Shown piece after piece: positions 31,192 to 40,300 of a stretch of 48,649 nucleotides of DNA (position 1 is its first letter; each line of letters begins with the position of its first letter). The translations under genes were made by a program, and so were the position numbers. Source of the stretch: Chloroflexota bacterium. GTDB taxonomy: Bacteria; Chloroflexota; Dehalococcoidia; FW602-bin16. The notes below the pieces were generated by a model. That model searched no databases. It was not told where the DNA came from and saw nothing but the letters and a program-made list of their open reading frames with translations. The DNA is taken from the NCBI GenBank assembly GCA_004297765.1, contig SCTZ01000246.1, positions 1 through 48,649 of the forward strand, given 5' to 3'.

Positions 31192-33614
31192 CTCCGCAAC
31201 GTGGCGCCGAGCTCTCGCTGCAAATGATTCACGATCTGTTGCTGGATCTCATCCGCTTCCCGGTCGGTTAAGGTGCGGTCTGGCGCCTGGATGGTGAGCG
31301 AGTAGGCCAACGACTTCTTGCCCGGTGGGATCGGATCCCCCTCATACACGTCGAACAACCGCAAGTTTCGCACGGCCGCTGACTGTTGAATCACCTCACG
31401 CACCCGCTCCGCCGGGATGTCGGCAGCGATCACCACGGCCAACGCACGTTCTACGCCGGGGAAGCGCGGCAGAGCCTGATACTCCAGCCGCTCCCGCGAA
31501 CACGTCAGGAGTGTTGGCAGATCAATCTCGAACAGGAACACGTGCGGCCTAGTGAAATCGAAGCGTTCCCTAACCAGGGGGTGTATCTCTCCACAAACGC
31601 CCACGGTCGTGCCGGCAACGACGATGTCAGCACCCTTGCCCGGGTGCAGCCAGGGATCGGCGCTGCGGCGAAACTCCACCGGATAGCGCAGACGGCCGAG
31701 CAACTCAGTCACGACGCCCTTGGCGTCGTAGAAATCCATCTCCTCGGCCGGCATGTCCCAGTTGCGCAGGGACCGCAGTCCGGTCAAAACGCCGGCAAGC
31801 ACCTTGCGCTCATCGGGCAGATCCTCGGGCCGCGGCAGGTATACCCGCCCGATCTCGAAGATCTTGAGCGACTCGACGTCTCGCCGCTCATTGGCCGCCA
31901 GTGCAGCGAGCACACTGGGGCGCATGCTGGTGCGTAGGTACTCCTTCTCGGGTGACATGGGATTGGCTAGCTGGATTGCTTCCGTGGTCCTGCCGTCGCC
32001 CTCGGAGTGCACCATCTCGATCATCGTCTTGCTCACCAGTGAGTAGGTGATAATCTCCTGCATTCCGGCTGCGACGAGGATGCCCTTGGATTCCACCTCC
32101 AGCGCCCTGAGCGGATCGCTGATCAACTCGGGGACGCGGCCGCTCAGCATGGTCATGGGCAGGTTGTCATAGCCGATGATGCGTGCGATCTCCTCTATGA
32201 CGTCGTAAGTGGTAGTGACGTCCAACCGGTAGAAGGGCGGTTTCACCTCGATCACGGTATCTTCCGCGGACCCCGCCTCAGAAGCGCGCACTCGACAGTC
32301 GAACTCCAGGGCTTCGAGGGGTTCCAGAATGTCCGGGATCGCCAGAGAGGCGCCCAGGATGCGCTTCACTTCCCGCGGCGTGAGCTCGATCACCGGGTAG
32401 ACGCGCGGGACCGGGTAGACGTCGATGAGGCCTTGCGCAGATGTGGCGTTCGCGAACTGAATCATCAGTTGCGTGGCCCGGCGCGTTCCTAGCGCTGTTA
32501 GATCTGGGCTGATACCCTTCTCGAAGCGTAGCGAGGCTTCGGTGCGAAGACGCAGAGCTTGCGAAGTGCGTCGGATGCTCTTGGGGTCGAAGTTCGCGCT
32601 CTCCAAGAGGATATTGGCGGTCGTCTCACTGACCTCGGTATCGCCTCCGCCCATAACTCCGGCCACGGCCACCGCGCGTTCCGCGTCGGCGATGACCAGG
32701 CTATCCGGCGACAGATGCCGTTCGGTCCCGTCGAGCGTGGTCATCGTCTCACCCGCCCGCGCCCGGCGCACCACGATGCGCTTTTCACAGAGCTTATCGT
32801 GGTCGAAGGCGTGCAGGGGCTGTCCCAGCTCCAGCATGACGTAATTCGTTATGTCAACGATGTTGTTGATCGGTCGCATGCCCGAGGCGATCAGGCGCTC
32901 CTGCATCCAGGCCGGTGATGGCCCGATTTTCACGCCCCGGATGAGCGTGGCTGTGTAGCGCGGACAGAGATCGGGGTCCAGCACGTCCACGCGTGCTAGC
33001 TCTTCGATCGCGGGTCCCTGCTCGGCATAGCCGAGATCGGGGCTCTTGACCGGGCGGCGGCTAATGGCTCCCGCTTCATGAGCGATGCCTAGGACGGAGA
33101 GACAATCAGGCCGATTCGGGGTCAGCTCAACGTCGAGAATGACGTCACCGAGAATCTCGCTAAGAGGAGCGCCGACAGGGAGATCGGCGGGCAGGACCAT
33201 GATGCCGGTATGGTCTTCCGATAGCCCGAGCTCGCGCTGGGAGCATAGTACGCCTTCCGATTTGACACCACGCAACGTGGTGGGACGCACTTTCTTGAGC
33301 TCTCCCGTCTCGGCATCGCGGACACTTGCGCCCTGTTGGGCGTAGGGCACCAAGTCACCGGCACGAATGTTGGGCGCGCCCGTGACGACGGTCGCCTCGC
33401 GCTCCCCGAGCCCTAGCACAGCCAGTTGCAGTCGGTCAGCGTTCGGATGCGGAAGCACCCTCTCGATGCGCGCGACTGAAATGCCCTGCCACTGGCTGCC
33501 GATGGTTTGGATATCGGCGACCTCCAGCCCGACCATGGTCAGCCGATGGGCCAGCTCTTCCGGCGGGAGCGCCACCTCCACGTACTCGCGGAGCCACTTG
33601 AGGGATATCTTCAT
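31188..33614 (-). CDS. pheT: Phenylalanine-tRNA ligase beta subunit
   Basis: An 808-residue beta subunit that with PheS charges tRNA-Phe. It has the N-terminal tRNA-binding OB domain (about 40-150, I-E-R-V-L-P-H-P-N-A-D-R-L), the B3/4 editing domain (about 210-390), B5 domain (about 410-485), a core synthetase-like domain and the C-terminal FDX-ACB anticodon domain (about 715-808). Start ATG 33614 has gaggaga upstream. The stop codon lies in the end of a palindromic repeat element, directly after the conserved C-terminus. It is separated from pheS by 155 bases holding another palindromic repeat. Confidence 0.97.
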   Translation of the reverse strand: MKISLKWLREYVEVALPPEELAHRLTMVGLEVADIQTIGSQWQGISVARIERVLPHPNADRLQLAVLGLGEREATVVTGAPNIRAGDLVPYAQQGASVRDAETGELKKVRPTTLRGVKSEGVLCSQRELGLSEDHTGIMVLPADLPVGAPLSEILGDVILDVELTPNRPDCLSVLGIAHEAGAISRRPVKSPDLGYAEQGPAIEELARVDVLDPDLCPRYTATLIRGVKIGPSPAWMQERLIASGMRPINNIVDITNYVMLELGQPLHAFDHDKLCEKRIVVRRARAGETMTTLDGTERHLSPDSLVIADAERAVAVAGVMGGGDTEVSETTANILLESANFDPKSIRRTSQALRLRTEASLRFEKGISPDLTALGTRRATQLMIQFANATSAQGLIDVYPVPRVYPVIELTPREVKRILGASLAIPDILEPLEALEFDCRVRASEAGSAEDTVIEVKPPFYRLDVTTTYDVIEEIARIIGYDNLPMTMLSGRVPELISDPLRALEVESKGILVAAGMQEIITYSLVSKTMIEMVHSEGDGRTTEAIQLANPMSPEKEYLRTSMRPSVLAALAANERRDVESLKIFEIGRVYLPRPEDLPDERKVLAGVLTGLRSLRNWDMPAEEMDFYDAKGVVTELLGRLRYPVEFRRSADPWLHPGKGADIVVAGTTVGVCGEIHPLVRERFDFTRPHVFLFEIDLPTLLTCSRERLEYQALPRFPGVERALAVVIAADIPAERVREVIQQSAAVRNLRLFDVYEGDPIPPGKKSLAYSLTIQAPDRTLTDREADEIQQQIVNHLQRELGATLRS

Positions 33615-33661
33615 ACCATTATTCTCCTCGGGGCGCCAAAGCGACGTGCCTCTGCCACTCC

Positions 33662-33758
33662 GTAGGGGCGCGATTCATCGCGCCCAAACAGCGGCACCCC
33701 TACGACAAAGCTGCTTTGCTCATCCCGCGCGACTGGGCGTCATGAATGCCGCCCCTAC
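33662..33758. repeat. Palindromic element GTAGGGGCGCG between pheS and pheT
   Basis: The ends GTAGGGGCGCGATTCATCGC and the complementary end with ATGAATGCCGCCCCTAC are imperfect 24-base inverted repeats. It fills most of the pheS-pheT gap, 11 bases after the pheS stop codon. Confidence 0.75.
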
Positions 33759-33769
33759 GGTACCTGGCG

Positions 33770-34813
33770 CTACGGGAACTGGCGCAAGAATCGCAGGTCG
33801 TTGGCGTAGAAAAGCCGGATGTCGTCGATGCCGTACTTGAGCATGGCGATACGCTCCGGCCCGAGTCCGAACGCGAATCCGGAGTAGCGGTCCGGATCGT
33901 AACCCACGCCGCGCAGCACGTTGGGGTGCACCATCCCGGCGCCAAGTATCTCGATCCAGCCGGTTCCTTTGCACAGCCGACATCCGGTGCCGCGGCAGGC
34001 AAAACAGTCTATGGCCATCTCGACCCCTGGCTCGACGAACGGGAAGTAGTCGACCCGGAAGCGGACGCGTCTCTCTTCACCAAAAAGACGCTTGGCCAAC
34101 TCGTAGAGCGTCCCTTTGAGATCGGCCAGGGTGATGCCCTCGTCGACGGCCAGCCCCTCGACCTGATAGAACATACTCTCGTGGGACGGATCGATGGCCT
34201 CGTAACGGTAGACCTTCCCCGGTACGATTACTCTCACAGGCGGCTTGGTCTTCTCCATCGTGCGGACCTGCATCGGCGACGTATGGGTTCTCAGCAGCAT
34301 CGGCCGGCGGCCGTGTTCCCCCTCCGGCGTGATCCACAGCGTATCCCACATGTCGCGGGCAGGGTGGTCCTCCGGGATGTTCAAGGCCTGGAAGTTATAG
34401 TAGTCCCACTCCACCTCGGGACCTTCGACGATCTGGAAGCCCATCGGGACCAGTGCGGCGAAGATCTCATCCAGGATCTGCGTGGTGGGGTGGCGGCGTC
34501 CTAACTCTACAGGGCGGCCGGGCAACGTTATGTCGATCTGCTCATGTTGGAGCGAGAGGCGCAAGGCCGCTTCGCGCAGGGCCAGCCGCTTGTCCTCGAA
34601 GGCCGTCTGCAGAGCCTCCTTCACGTCGTTGATCACGGCCCCCGCGGCAGGACGGTCTGCTGGCGGTAGCGCGCCGATACCACGTACAACCCTGGTCAGG
34701 GCGCCCTTCTTCCCCAGGTAGGTTACTCGCCAATCCTCTAGCTGGGGCTCCTGACCGATCTCGGCCAACTCGCGCAATGCTTCTGCTTTCAGGTCCTGAA
34801 TCTCACCTAGCAC
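33770..34813 (-). CDS. pheS: Phenylalanine-tRNA ligase alpha subunit
   Basis: A 347-residue class II synthetase catalytic subunit. An N-terminal coiled-coil region (1-90) precedes the catalytic core. Class II motifs are visible: R-P-M-L-L-R-T-H-T-S (motif 2 region), Y-R-Y-E-A-I-D-P-S-H, F-P-F-V-E-P-G, and the final G-F-A-F-G-L-G-P-E-R-I-A-M-L (motif 3). A Cys-rich insert C-F-A-C-R-G-T-G-C-R-L-C-K-G is common in this family. The start is GTG 34813 with caggaga upstream. It lies upstream of pheT in the expected order. Confidence 0.97.
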   Translation of the reverse strand: MLGEIQDLKAEALRELAEIGQEPQLEDWRVTYLGKKGALTRVVRGIGALPPADRPAAGAVINDVKEALQTAFEDKRLALREAALRLSLQHEQIDITLPGRPVELGRRHPTTQILDEIFAALVPMGFQIVEGPEVEWDYYNFQALNIPEDHPARDMWDTLWITPEGEHGRRPMLLRTHTSPMQVRTMEKTKPPVRVIVPGKVYRYEAIDPSHESMFYQVEGLAVDEGITLADLKGTLYELAKRLFGEERRVRFRVDYFPFVEPGVEMAIDCFACRGTGCRLCKGTGWIEILGAGMVHPNVLRGVGYDPDRYSGFAFGLGPERIAMLKYGIDDIRLFYANDLRFLRQFP

Positions 34814-34882
34814 TCGCTTTTCTCCTGCTCTGTGAGAGCATCTATGATGTTTGACGTGTGTTCTGAGGCCGACTGAGCGCCA

Positions 34883-35677
34883 CTACGTATGATGGTACGC
34901 CTGGCCGGCTTGGGTTCGTTGCCTGAAGGACTCGAACGCGATGATGCTCGCGGCCATCGCGGCGTTCAGCGACTCGACGTCGCCGTGCATTGGAATGGTG
35001 ACAGCCCCCGCGGCGATCTTCCGCGCGTAGTCGGTCGCCCCGGCCGCCTCGCCTCCGATGATTAGTCCCGACGGTCGTGTCCAATCGACTGCCCAGCATG
35101 GACATCCTCCGCGTGGTAGGGCAACCAGTAGCGACCTGCCGCGTGTCAAATCCTCGACGGCCCGCCACGGCTGGTCCGGATAGAGGCCGATGCGGAAATG
35201 GGCGCCCATGCCCGCGCGCATTGCCTTGGGGCCGAAAACGTCGGCGGAACCCTCGGTTGTTACGACGGCACCCGCTCCTGCGGCCGCGGCCGAGCGGATA
35301 ATGGTGCCGAGGTTGCCCGGATCCTGGAGCGCATCGACGATCAAAACCAGACCGTCTTCGATTGGCCGCTGAGGAGGATGTTTGACCGCTGCCACGATGC
35401 CCTGGGGTGTTGCCGTGTCACACGCGGCAGCCACGACGCGCTCATCGGCGGCGAAGGCGACACCGGACGGCAGCCGCTCCAGCATGGTCGCACCGATTGG
35501 GCTGGCTGTCATCCGGGTGGGGTCGTAGAGGATCATCTCAAACGTGGCCCCGGCCTGCAGGGCGTCCGACACGAGCCGGGTTCCTTCGATCAAGAAGCAA
35601 CCCGACTCACGACGTCCCCGGCGCTCGTGAAGAGAGCGCAGGAAGCGAACCCGAGGGTTTGCAGTGCTGGTAATCAC
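34883..35677 (-). CDS. SpoU-family RNA 2'-O-methyltransferase
   Basis: A 264-residue SpoU (SPOUT) rRNA/tRNA methyltransferase. An N-terminal substrate-binding domain (1-95) is followed by the knotted catalytic domain with motif 1 D-P-G-N-L-G-T-I-I-R-S, motif 2 G-L-I-I-G-G-E-A-A-G and motif 3 V-E-S-L-N-A-A-M-A-A-S. SAM-dependent methylation of ribose in rRNA is the likely reaction; the target is unknown. The chosen start is GTG 35677, where family similarity begins (V-I-T-S-T-A-N-P-R-V); no strong ribosome site is seen there. The longer frame upstream reads antisense-free junk over rplT and was excluded. It is the common neighbour between rplT and pheS. Confidence 0.9.
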   Translation of the reverse strand: MITSTANPRVRFLRSLHERRGRRESGCFLIEGTRLVSDALQAGATFEMILYDPTRMTASPIGATMLERLPSGVAFAADERVVAAACDTATPQGIVAAVKHPPQRPIEDGLVLIVDALQDPGNLGTIIRSAAAAGAGAVVTTEGSADVFGPKAMRAGMGAHFRIGLYPDQPWRAVEDLTRGRSLLVALPRGGCPCWAVDWTRPSGLIIGGEAAGATDYARKIAAGAVTIPMHGDVESLNAAMAASIIAFESFRQRTQAGQAYHHT

Positions 35678-35718
35678 GGAGGTACCGGCCGCACTGTCGG
35701 GACGAGGACGCTGGGCGT

Positions 35719-36075
35719 CTACTGGACCGTTCCGCGGGCGAGCTCGACCAACTTCAGCATGCCATCGCCGTCGCTCACGGCCATTTCCGCCAGGCTCTTC
35801 CGATCGACCTCGATCCCTCCGCGCTTGAGACCAGCCATGAACTGGCTGTAGGTCAGCCCCAACGGACGAACGGCCGCGTTGATGCGGGCGATCCATAGCC
35901 GTCGGAATTCACCCTTCCGGTCTCTCCGGTCGCGGAACGAGTAGCTCAAGGCTTTGAGCATGGACTCGTGCGCTTTCCGGTAGTGATTATTGCGAGCCCC
36001 CTTGTGGCCCTTGGTCAGCTTCATGACCTTTTTGTGACGGTGATGCGCCGTCACGCCGCTCTTAACGCGCGACAA
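35719..36075 (-). CDS. rplT: 50S ribosomal protein L20
   Basis: A 118-residue L20, an early-assembly 23S rRNA-binding protein, recognised by R-H-K-K-V-M-K-L-T-K-G-H-K-G-A-R-N-N-H and L-W-I-A-R-I-N-A-A-V-R. Start is TTG 36075 with ggaggcactgat upstream. It is separated from rpmI by about 290 bases of repeats, where the usual gap is short. A 9-bp hairpin (36110-36137) lies 35 bases before the start and could be an L20 control site or a fragment of a repeat. Confidence 0.97.
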   Translation of the reverse strand: MSRVKSGVTAHHRHKKVMKLTKGHKGARNNHYRKAHESMLKALSYSFRDRRDRKGEFRRLWIARINAAVRPLGLTYSQFMAGLKRGGIEVDRKSLAEMAVSDGDGMLKLVELARGTVQ

Positions 36076-36109
36076 TCAGTGCCTCCAGTCCAAATGGAAT
36101 AAGACGGCA

Positions 36110-36137
36110 ATAAGGCGGCCCACCCGGACCGCCTTAT
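36110..36137 (-). promoter_or_regulatory. Hairpin upstream of rplT
   Basis: Arms ATAAGGCGG / CCGCCTTAT enclose a 10-base loop, in the rpmI-rplT gap. It could influence L20 expression; L20 autoregulation is known in other bacteria, but binding here is not shown. Confidence 0.3.
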
Positions 36138-36148
36138 CTGAGCTGTTG

Positions 36149-36304
36149 AATCGTCGTCCCCGCGAAAGCGGGGATCCACAGTTTCTTTAGAAATACTGCA
36201 ACAGTCCTTTGTCATTCTGAGCCGGAGCCGCAGCGCAGGCGAAGAATCCGTGCCCTTCGACCGTGCTCAGGGCAAGCTCCTCGGCGTGCGCGCCTCGGAA
36301 TGAC
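36149..36304. repeat. Palindromic repeats between rpmI and rplT (GTCATTCTGAG family, copy 2)
   Basis: A small hairpin with GTCCCCGCGAAAGCGGGGAT near 36153-36172 is followed by an element at 36211-36304 with ends GTCATTCTGAGC and GGAATGAC in inverted orientation. The latter shares GCGAAGAATCC with the copy at 13444. Confidence 0.65.
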
Positions 36305-36365
36305 AGCTTCGACGAAGTACGGCTGTAATAATAATGCCCCGACCTGCTATAGGTGCGATGGCCTA

Positions 36366-36566
36366 CTATAGTCCGTACGGTAGGCAGCGCCGTATGCGAG
36401 CCACGTCTCTTGAATCAACGGCGACCATTTCATCGAAGAGGCGCTTGACCCGAGCAGGCTTCTTTCGCCGCAGATGGCTCTTACCGCCTCTGGCACGCAG
36501 AAGCTTTCCTGTCCCGGTGATGTGGAAGCGCCGTGATGCTCCCTTATGGGTTTTTAACTTCGGCAC
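36366..36566 (-). CDS. rpmI: 50S ribosomal protein L35
   Basis: A 66-residue L35: V(M)-P-K-L-K-T-H-K-G-A-S-R-R-F followed by T-G-T-G-K-L-L-R and R-R-K-K-P-A-R-V-K. Start is GTG 36566 with aaaggaag upstream. The start lies 23 bases inside the end of infC, so the two are translationally coupled. An apparent longer frame is only infC sequence read in another frame. Confidence 0.96.
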   Translation of the reverse strand: MPKLKTHKGASRRFHITGTGKLLRARGGKSHLRRKKPARVKRLFDEMVAVDSRDVARIRRCLPYGL

Positions 36567-37173
36567 CGGCTTCCTTTCTCTCCCTTGCTTCCTTGATGGC
36601 TTCCTTGTTGGCGTCCTTGGTAGCTTCCCGAGCTTCCTTGGCTTCCTTGGCTTCCTTGGCGACCTTTTCGACGGGGGCAAGAATCATGGTCATGTTCCGG
36701 CCTTCCATCGCGATAGCCTTCTCAATGGCGGCTCCGCTTTCGAGTCCAGCGAAGACTTTGCGCAGGAGAGCCTGACCTATCTCCGGATGAGCTAGCTCTC
36801 TCCCCCGAAACACTACGCTAACCTTGACCTTGTCGCCCTCCTGCAAGAAGCGATGCACGAGCCGTGTCTTGAACGCGACGTCGTGCTCATCTATCTTCGG
36901 GCGCAAGCGAACCTCTTTGAGGAGCGCGACCTTCTGGTGCCTCCGGGCCTCACGTTCCTTTCTGGTCTGCTCGTACTTGAACCTACCATAATCCAGCAGG
37001 CGACAGACCGGCGGCACTGCTGTCGGCGCCACCTCCACCAGATCCAGGTTGCGCTCTCGAGCCGTGCGCAACGCTTCGAACGTTGGCAGCACGCCGAGTT
37101 GCTCGCCGGTGTCGCTGATCAAGCGTACCTCACGAGCCCTTATCTGCTCATTTGTTCGCAGGTCTTTAGCTAT
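36544..37173 (-). CDS. infC: Translation initiation factor IF-3, probable AUA start
   Basis: IF-3 checks start-codon pairing on the 30S subunit. N-terminal (R-T-N-E-Q-I-R-A-R-E-V-R-L-I) and C-terminal (K-V-R-L-R-P-K-I-D-E-H-D) IF3 domains are clear. A GTG at 37182 is itself part of the Shine-Dalgarno gagaggtg; with spacing of 6 bases from that site the natural start is ATA at 37173, giving 209 residues. Non-standard infC starts (AUU in E. coli) are known to mediate autoregulation. The last about 40 residues are a Lys/Glu/Ala tail built from repeated KEA units, longer than usual for IF-3, encoded by tandem 9-base repeats. Confidence 0.9.
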   Translation of the reverse strand: MAKDLRTNEQIRAREVRLISDTGEQLGVLPTFEALRTARERNLDLVEVAPTAVPPVCRLLDYGRFKYEQTRKEREARRHQKVALLKEVRLRPKIDEHDVAFKTRLVHRFLQEGDKVKVSVVFRGRELAHPEIGQALLRKVFAGLESGAAIEKAIAMEGRNMTMILAPVEKVAKEAKEAKEAREATKDANKEAIKEARERKEAGAEVKNP

Positions 37174-37194
37174 GCTTTTCACCTCTCAGATAAT

Positions 37195-37235
37195 GTGTCA
37201 CTGACACGGCAAAGGCCCACGTGCTGGTCCTTTGC
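37195..37235 (-). promoter_or_regulatory. Structured infC leader
   Basis: Two hairpins lie between promoter and start: GCAAAGG..CCTTTGC (37209-37235) and GTGTCA/TGACAC (37195-37207). They may take part in leader control of the infC-rpmI-rplT operon. They do not match a leader class I can name. Confidence 0.4.
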
Positions 37236-37252
37236 TCGTCGGCCTTGGCAAA

Positions 37253-37281
37253 ACTATAGCACACCCGCCCGCATTAGTCAA
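37253..37281 (-). promoter_or_regulatory. Promoter of infC-rpmI-rplT
   Basis: TTGACT (37276-37281) and TATAGT (37253-37258) on the minus strand, 17-base spacer, with TG before the -10 (TGCTATAGT). A near-consensus housekeeping promoter about 80 bases upstream of the infC start. Confidence 0.75.
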
Positions 37282-37378
37282 ACCGCGGCCGTCTCAGCCA
37301 AACCCGCAAGTGCCACGTGCCGACCATTGCTCTCCTGGAAACCGATCAAGGCCTCTCGAGCTCTGCGGGCACCTCCCG

Positions 37379-40300
37379 CTATTGCGCCAAGAAGGTCAGC
37401 CAATCGATCAGCCCGTTGAACAAGTTGTTGGCAGGGTTGGTTACGTTGGCACCTATCGCGAAGCTGCCGTCCGCGGGCGATATCTGATCGCCGGTGTAGA
37501 ACTTATTGGCATCTGCCTTAAGTGACTGATCCGCGTCCGTGCAGTTGAGATAGCCCGACCAGTTCTCGCCGCTCCCCGATCCATCGGTCCCCTGATCGTC
37601 AACATAGATGTCCGCTGGCTGGAAGAACTGACCAGGTGTGCCGCCTGGTTTGTTCGTATTCCAAACGGCCCTTACTTGATACCAATGGTCGGACACGATC
37701 GGGCAACTGTTCTCAGAGCCGTTGGCTGCTCCCGTGTAGTTGGTAAGCACCGGTTTCCACGCGCTGCCGCCGTGAGCATCTGTGGGAAGTACCCAGAGTG
37801 CGATAGATGCCTCACCCGTGGGTGCGCTGTAGGAGCCGCCAGTCCAACTGTTGTTGCGCCAGACTGAGATCTGGTAGTTCCCGCCGCCATCCCTTGCCAG
37901 TATGCGCCTGATGTAGCTCGACGTTCCTGTCAGACCTGTCGGTTTGATGCGGGTCTCTATGGTCATGGCAGTGGTGGCCTGCAAACATGCGCTGTTGTTG
38001 CTGAACATGACGTACCGCCCGCTTCCATCGCCACCGCCGGAAACCGCGCTTCCAGTCAAGGTGCCTGAGCCATATACTCGCCCGGACAGAACGTTCTGGT
38101 CGTCAAACACGTAGCTGCTTCCAGGCGCTTCGTTCAGATTGAAGGTGACCTGCCCCGTGGGGCAGCCTGGAGCCATCTGAAGCGTCACTGGTGTTGTGCC
38201 GGCGGCATTGCCGTAGTTATCGAATATCGCGATACTCGCGGCCCCGAGGGTATCCACACCGAAATCGTTCGTATCGTCCAGCGCCGAGCTCAGCGTGAGC
38301 ACAGCCGTGGAGCTTCCCGCGGTGTGAGTCACTGCGGTGATGGTGCGTCCGTTGTCCGTGTCCGTGAGTACGAAATCAGCGGGCACGAGCGCGCCGGATG
38401 ATCCCGTGTTTGTATACACGCCTTCCGAAAACCCGACCGTCAGTTGGTCGGAGCCGATGACGCCTTCCACAGTGCTTACGTACGGCGCGGCCTGCGAATC
38501 GTAGGAGGAGAAATAGGCCGCGTTCTTGGTGACGTTCCAGACCTTCGCTTCATCGATCCTGCCAACGAAACGGTTCTGCCACGGAAAGCCACCGATCGAG
38601 AATTCCGAGGCGCACCACGTGCCGTTGTAGCAGATGCCCTGATTCCAGGGACTATTCTCAGAATACGCGAATATGGATGTCTCCCCGGACCCCGGCTGGA
38701 CGAGATTGCCCGTGGATGCACTGGTTGTCACGTCCTCTCCGTTCACATAGATCCGTATTCTGCCGATAGAAGGATCGGATGGGTTTCTGTCAGGTCCATT
38801 CTTGTCAAAGGTGGCCGCCACGTGCGTCCATGCATTCAGCGGAATGACCACGGAGCTGTAGGCTCCCCGCTTCCCGCTGGCTCCACCCTGGGCAAAGCCG
38901 TTGTTGTCCGCCTGCATGATGAAGATCGCCCGAAGGCCGCCGTCGATCTTCTGAAGCGTGAAGGCGTAGCCACCGTCGTTGTAGCCGACGTGTTTCGTGA
39001 AGATACTGTACTCGTTCATAGTATCGTCGGTGGGATACACCCACGCTTCGAGCGAGGTGTTGTATTTCATCTCGGTGTATTTCCAGGTCCCGTGATAGCC
39101 CTCGTCGGTTGACCAGTAGGCATTGCGCGTACCGACCTGAACCAAGCTGTTGCCGCCTAGCTGCATTGCCTGGCCACTCTTGCCCGCCACGTAGGTTCCG
39201 TTCACGATCGAGGGGTACGTGGCGTCAGAAGGATACCACTTGCTGTGTAGGCGATATCCGCCGGAATCGTTGAGATTGTTTTCGAATCTCATATCCAGCA
39301 CCAGGTCTTGATTGAAGGTCCTGGTGGAACTATCGCCGGTGCGTTTCTCCATCCCATGTATTGAGTTAGGCACGGGATTGTATCCAGGGAACCGTGTGTT
39401 GTTGCCGGCGTGACAACTGGCCGATCCACAGCCCATGCCCGCGTGCCAGTCGCTGTAGTAATAGTGGCAGGCGTTGCACGTGGTGTTCCAGCTAGTACTG
39501 CCGGGACTATCGTTGATAGTTGATCTGAGCTTCGCGCCGATACCCGAATCGTGCGTCAGGTGGCAGTCGGTGCAGCTCAGGACGAAGTTGGCGCCGGCTA
39601 TCCTCTCCTGGTGGTTGTAGGCATTCCTGGAGAAGAGCTGGTCACCCTTGCCCCGCGTGATCACAGGCCAAACAGTCGCCTCGTCGCCGGTGCGATCGTC
39701 GCCATCCCAGCCTTCGGCCTGTCCACAGGCAAACCAGTCGGGGCAGGTGCCGCTACCGTTTGGCACGTTGGCTGAGTTCAGCCCGTGCGCCTCGTCACCG
39801 CCCCAGCTCATACCGCCGTGCGTCCCAAACTCGGCGGTTGAAGTGCCGTGGCAATCGAGGCAAAAGGTAGGGTACGCTGGCAACTGGGAGCCCGACAACG
39901 TATCCCCGTTTGGTGTACGATACGTGCCGCTCCCAGCAAAGGCCGTCATCTTCTCGGAAGCGGTGGCGCCCCACACGCTGGTGTTGTTGGTGAATAGCGA
40001 CACCGGGCTCTTGTTCGGATCAGCCTGCGTATACATCCCTGTCACCACGTGCACGTTGTGACAAGATGTGCACTGAAGCGAGTAGGTTTTGCCGTTCTTG
40101 CCGAACGAAACGTTGAGCGCATGGCCACCGTGCGAGCCGTGGCACTGGGAGCACAGGTTCTCCCTGTTCGCTTTGGTCATAGCGACGTACGGGCCGGTCC
40201 CCCCGTGGACGTCGTGGCAGTCGCTGCAGAGCTTCGAGCCGTGGGCCGAGCTCTGATAGTCCGCGTAGGTGGTGTAGAACTGAGGACTGGACACGGCCCG

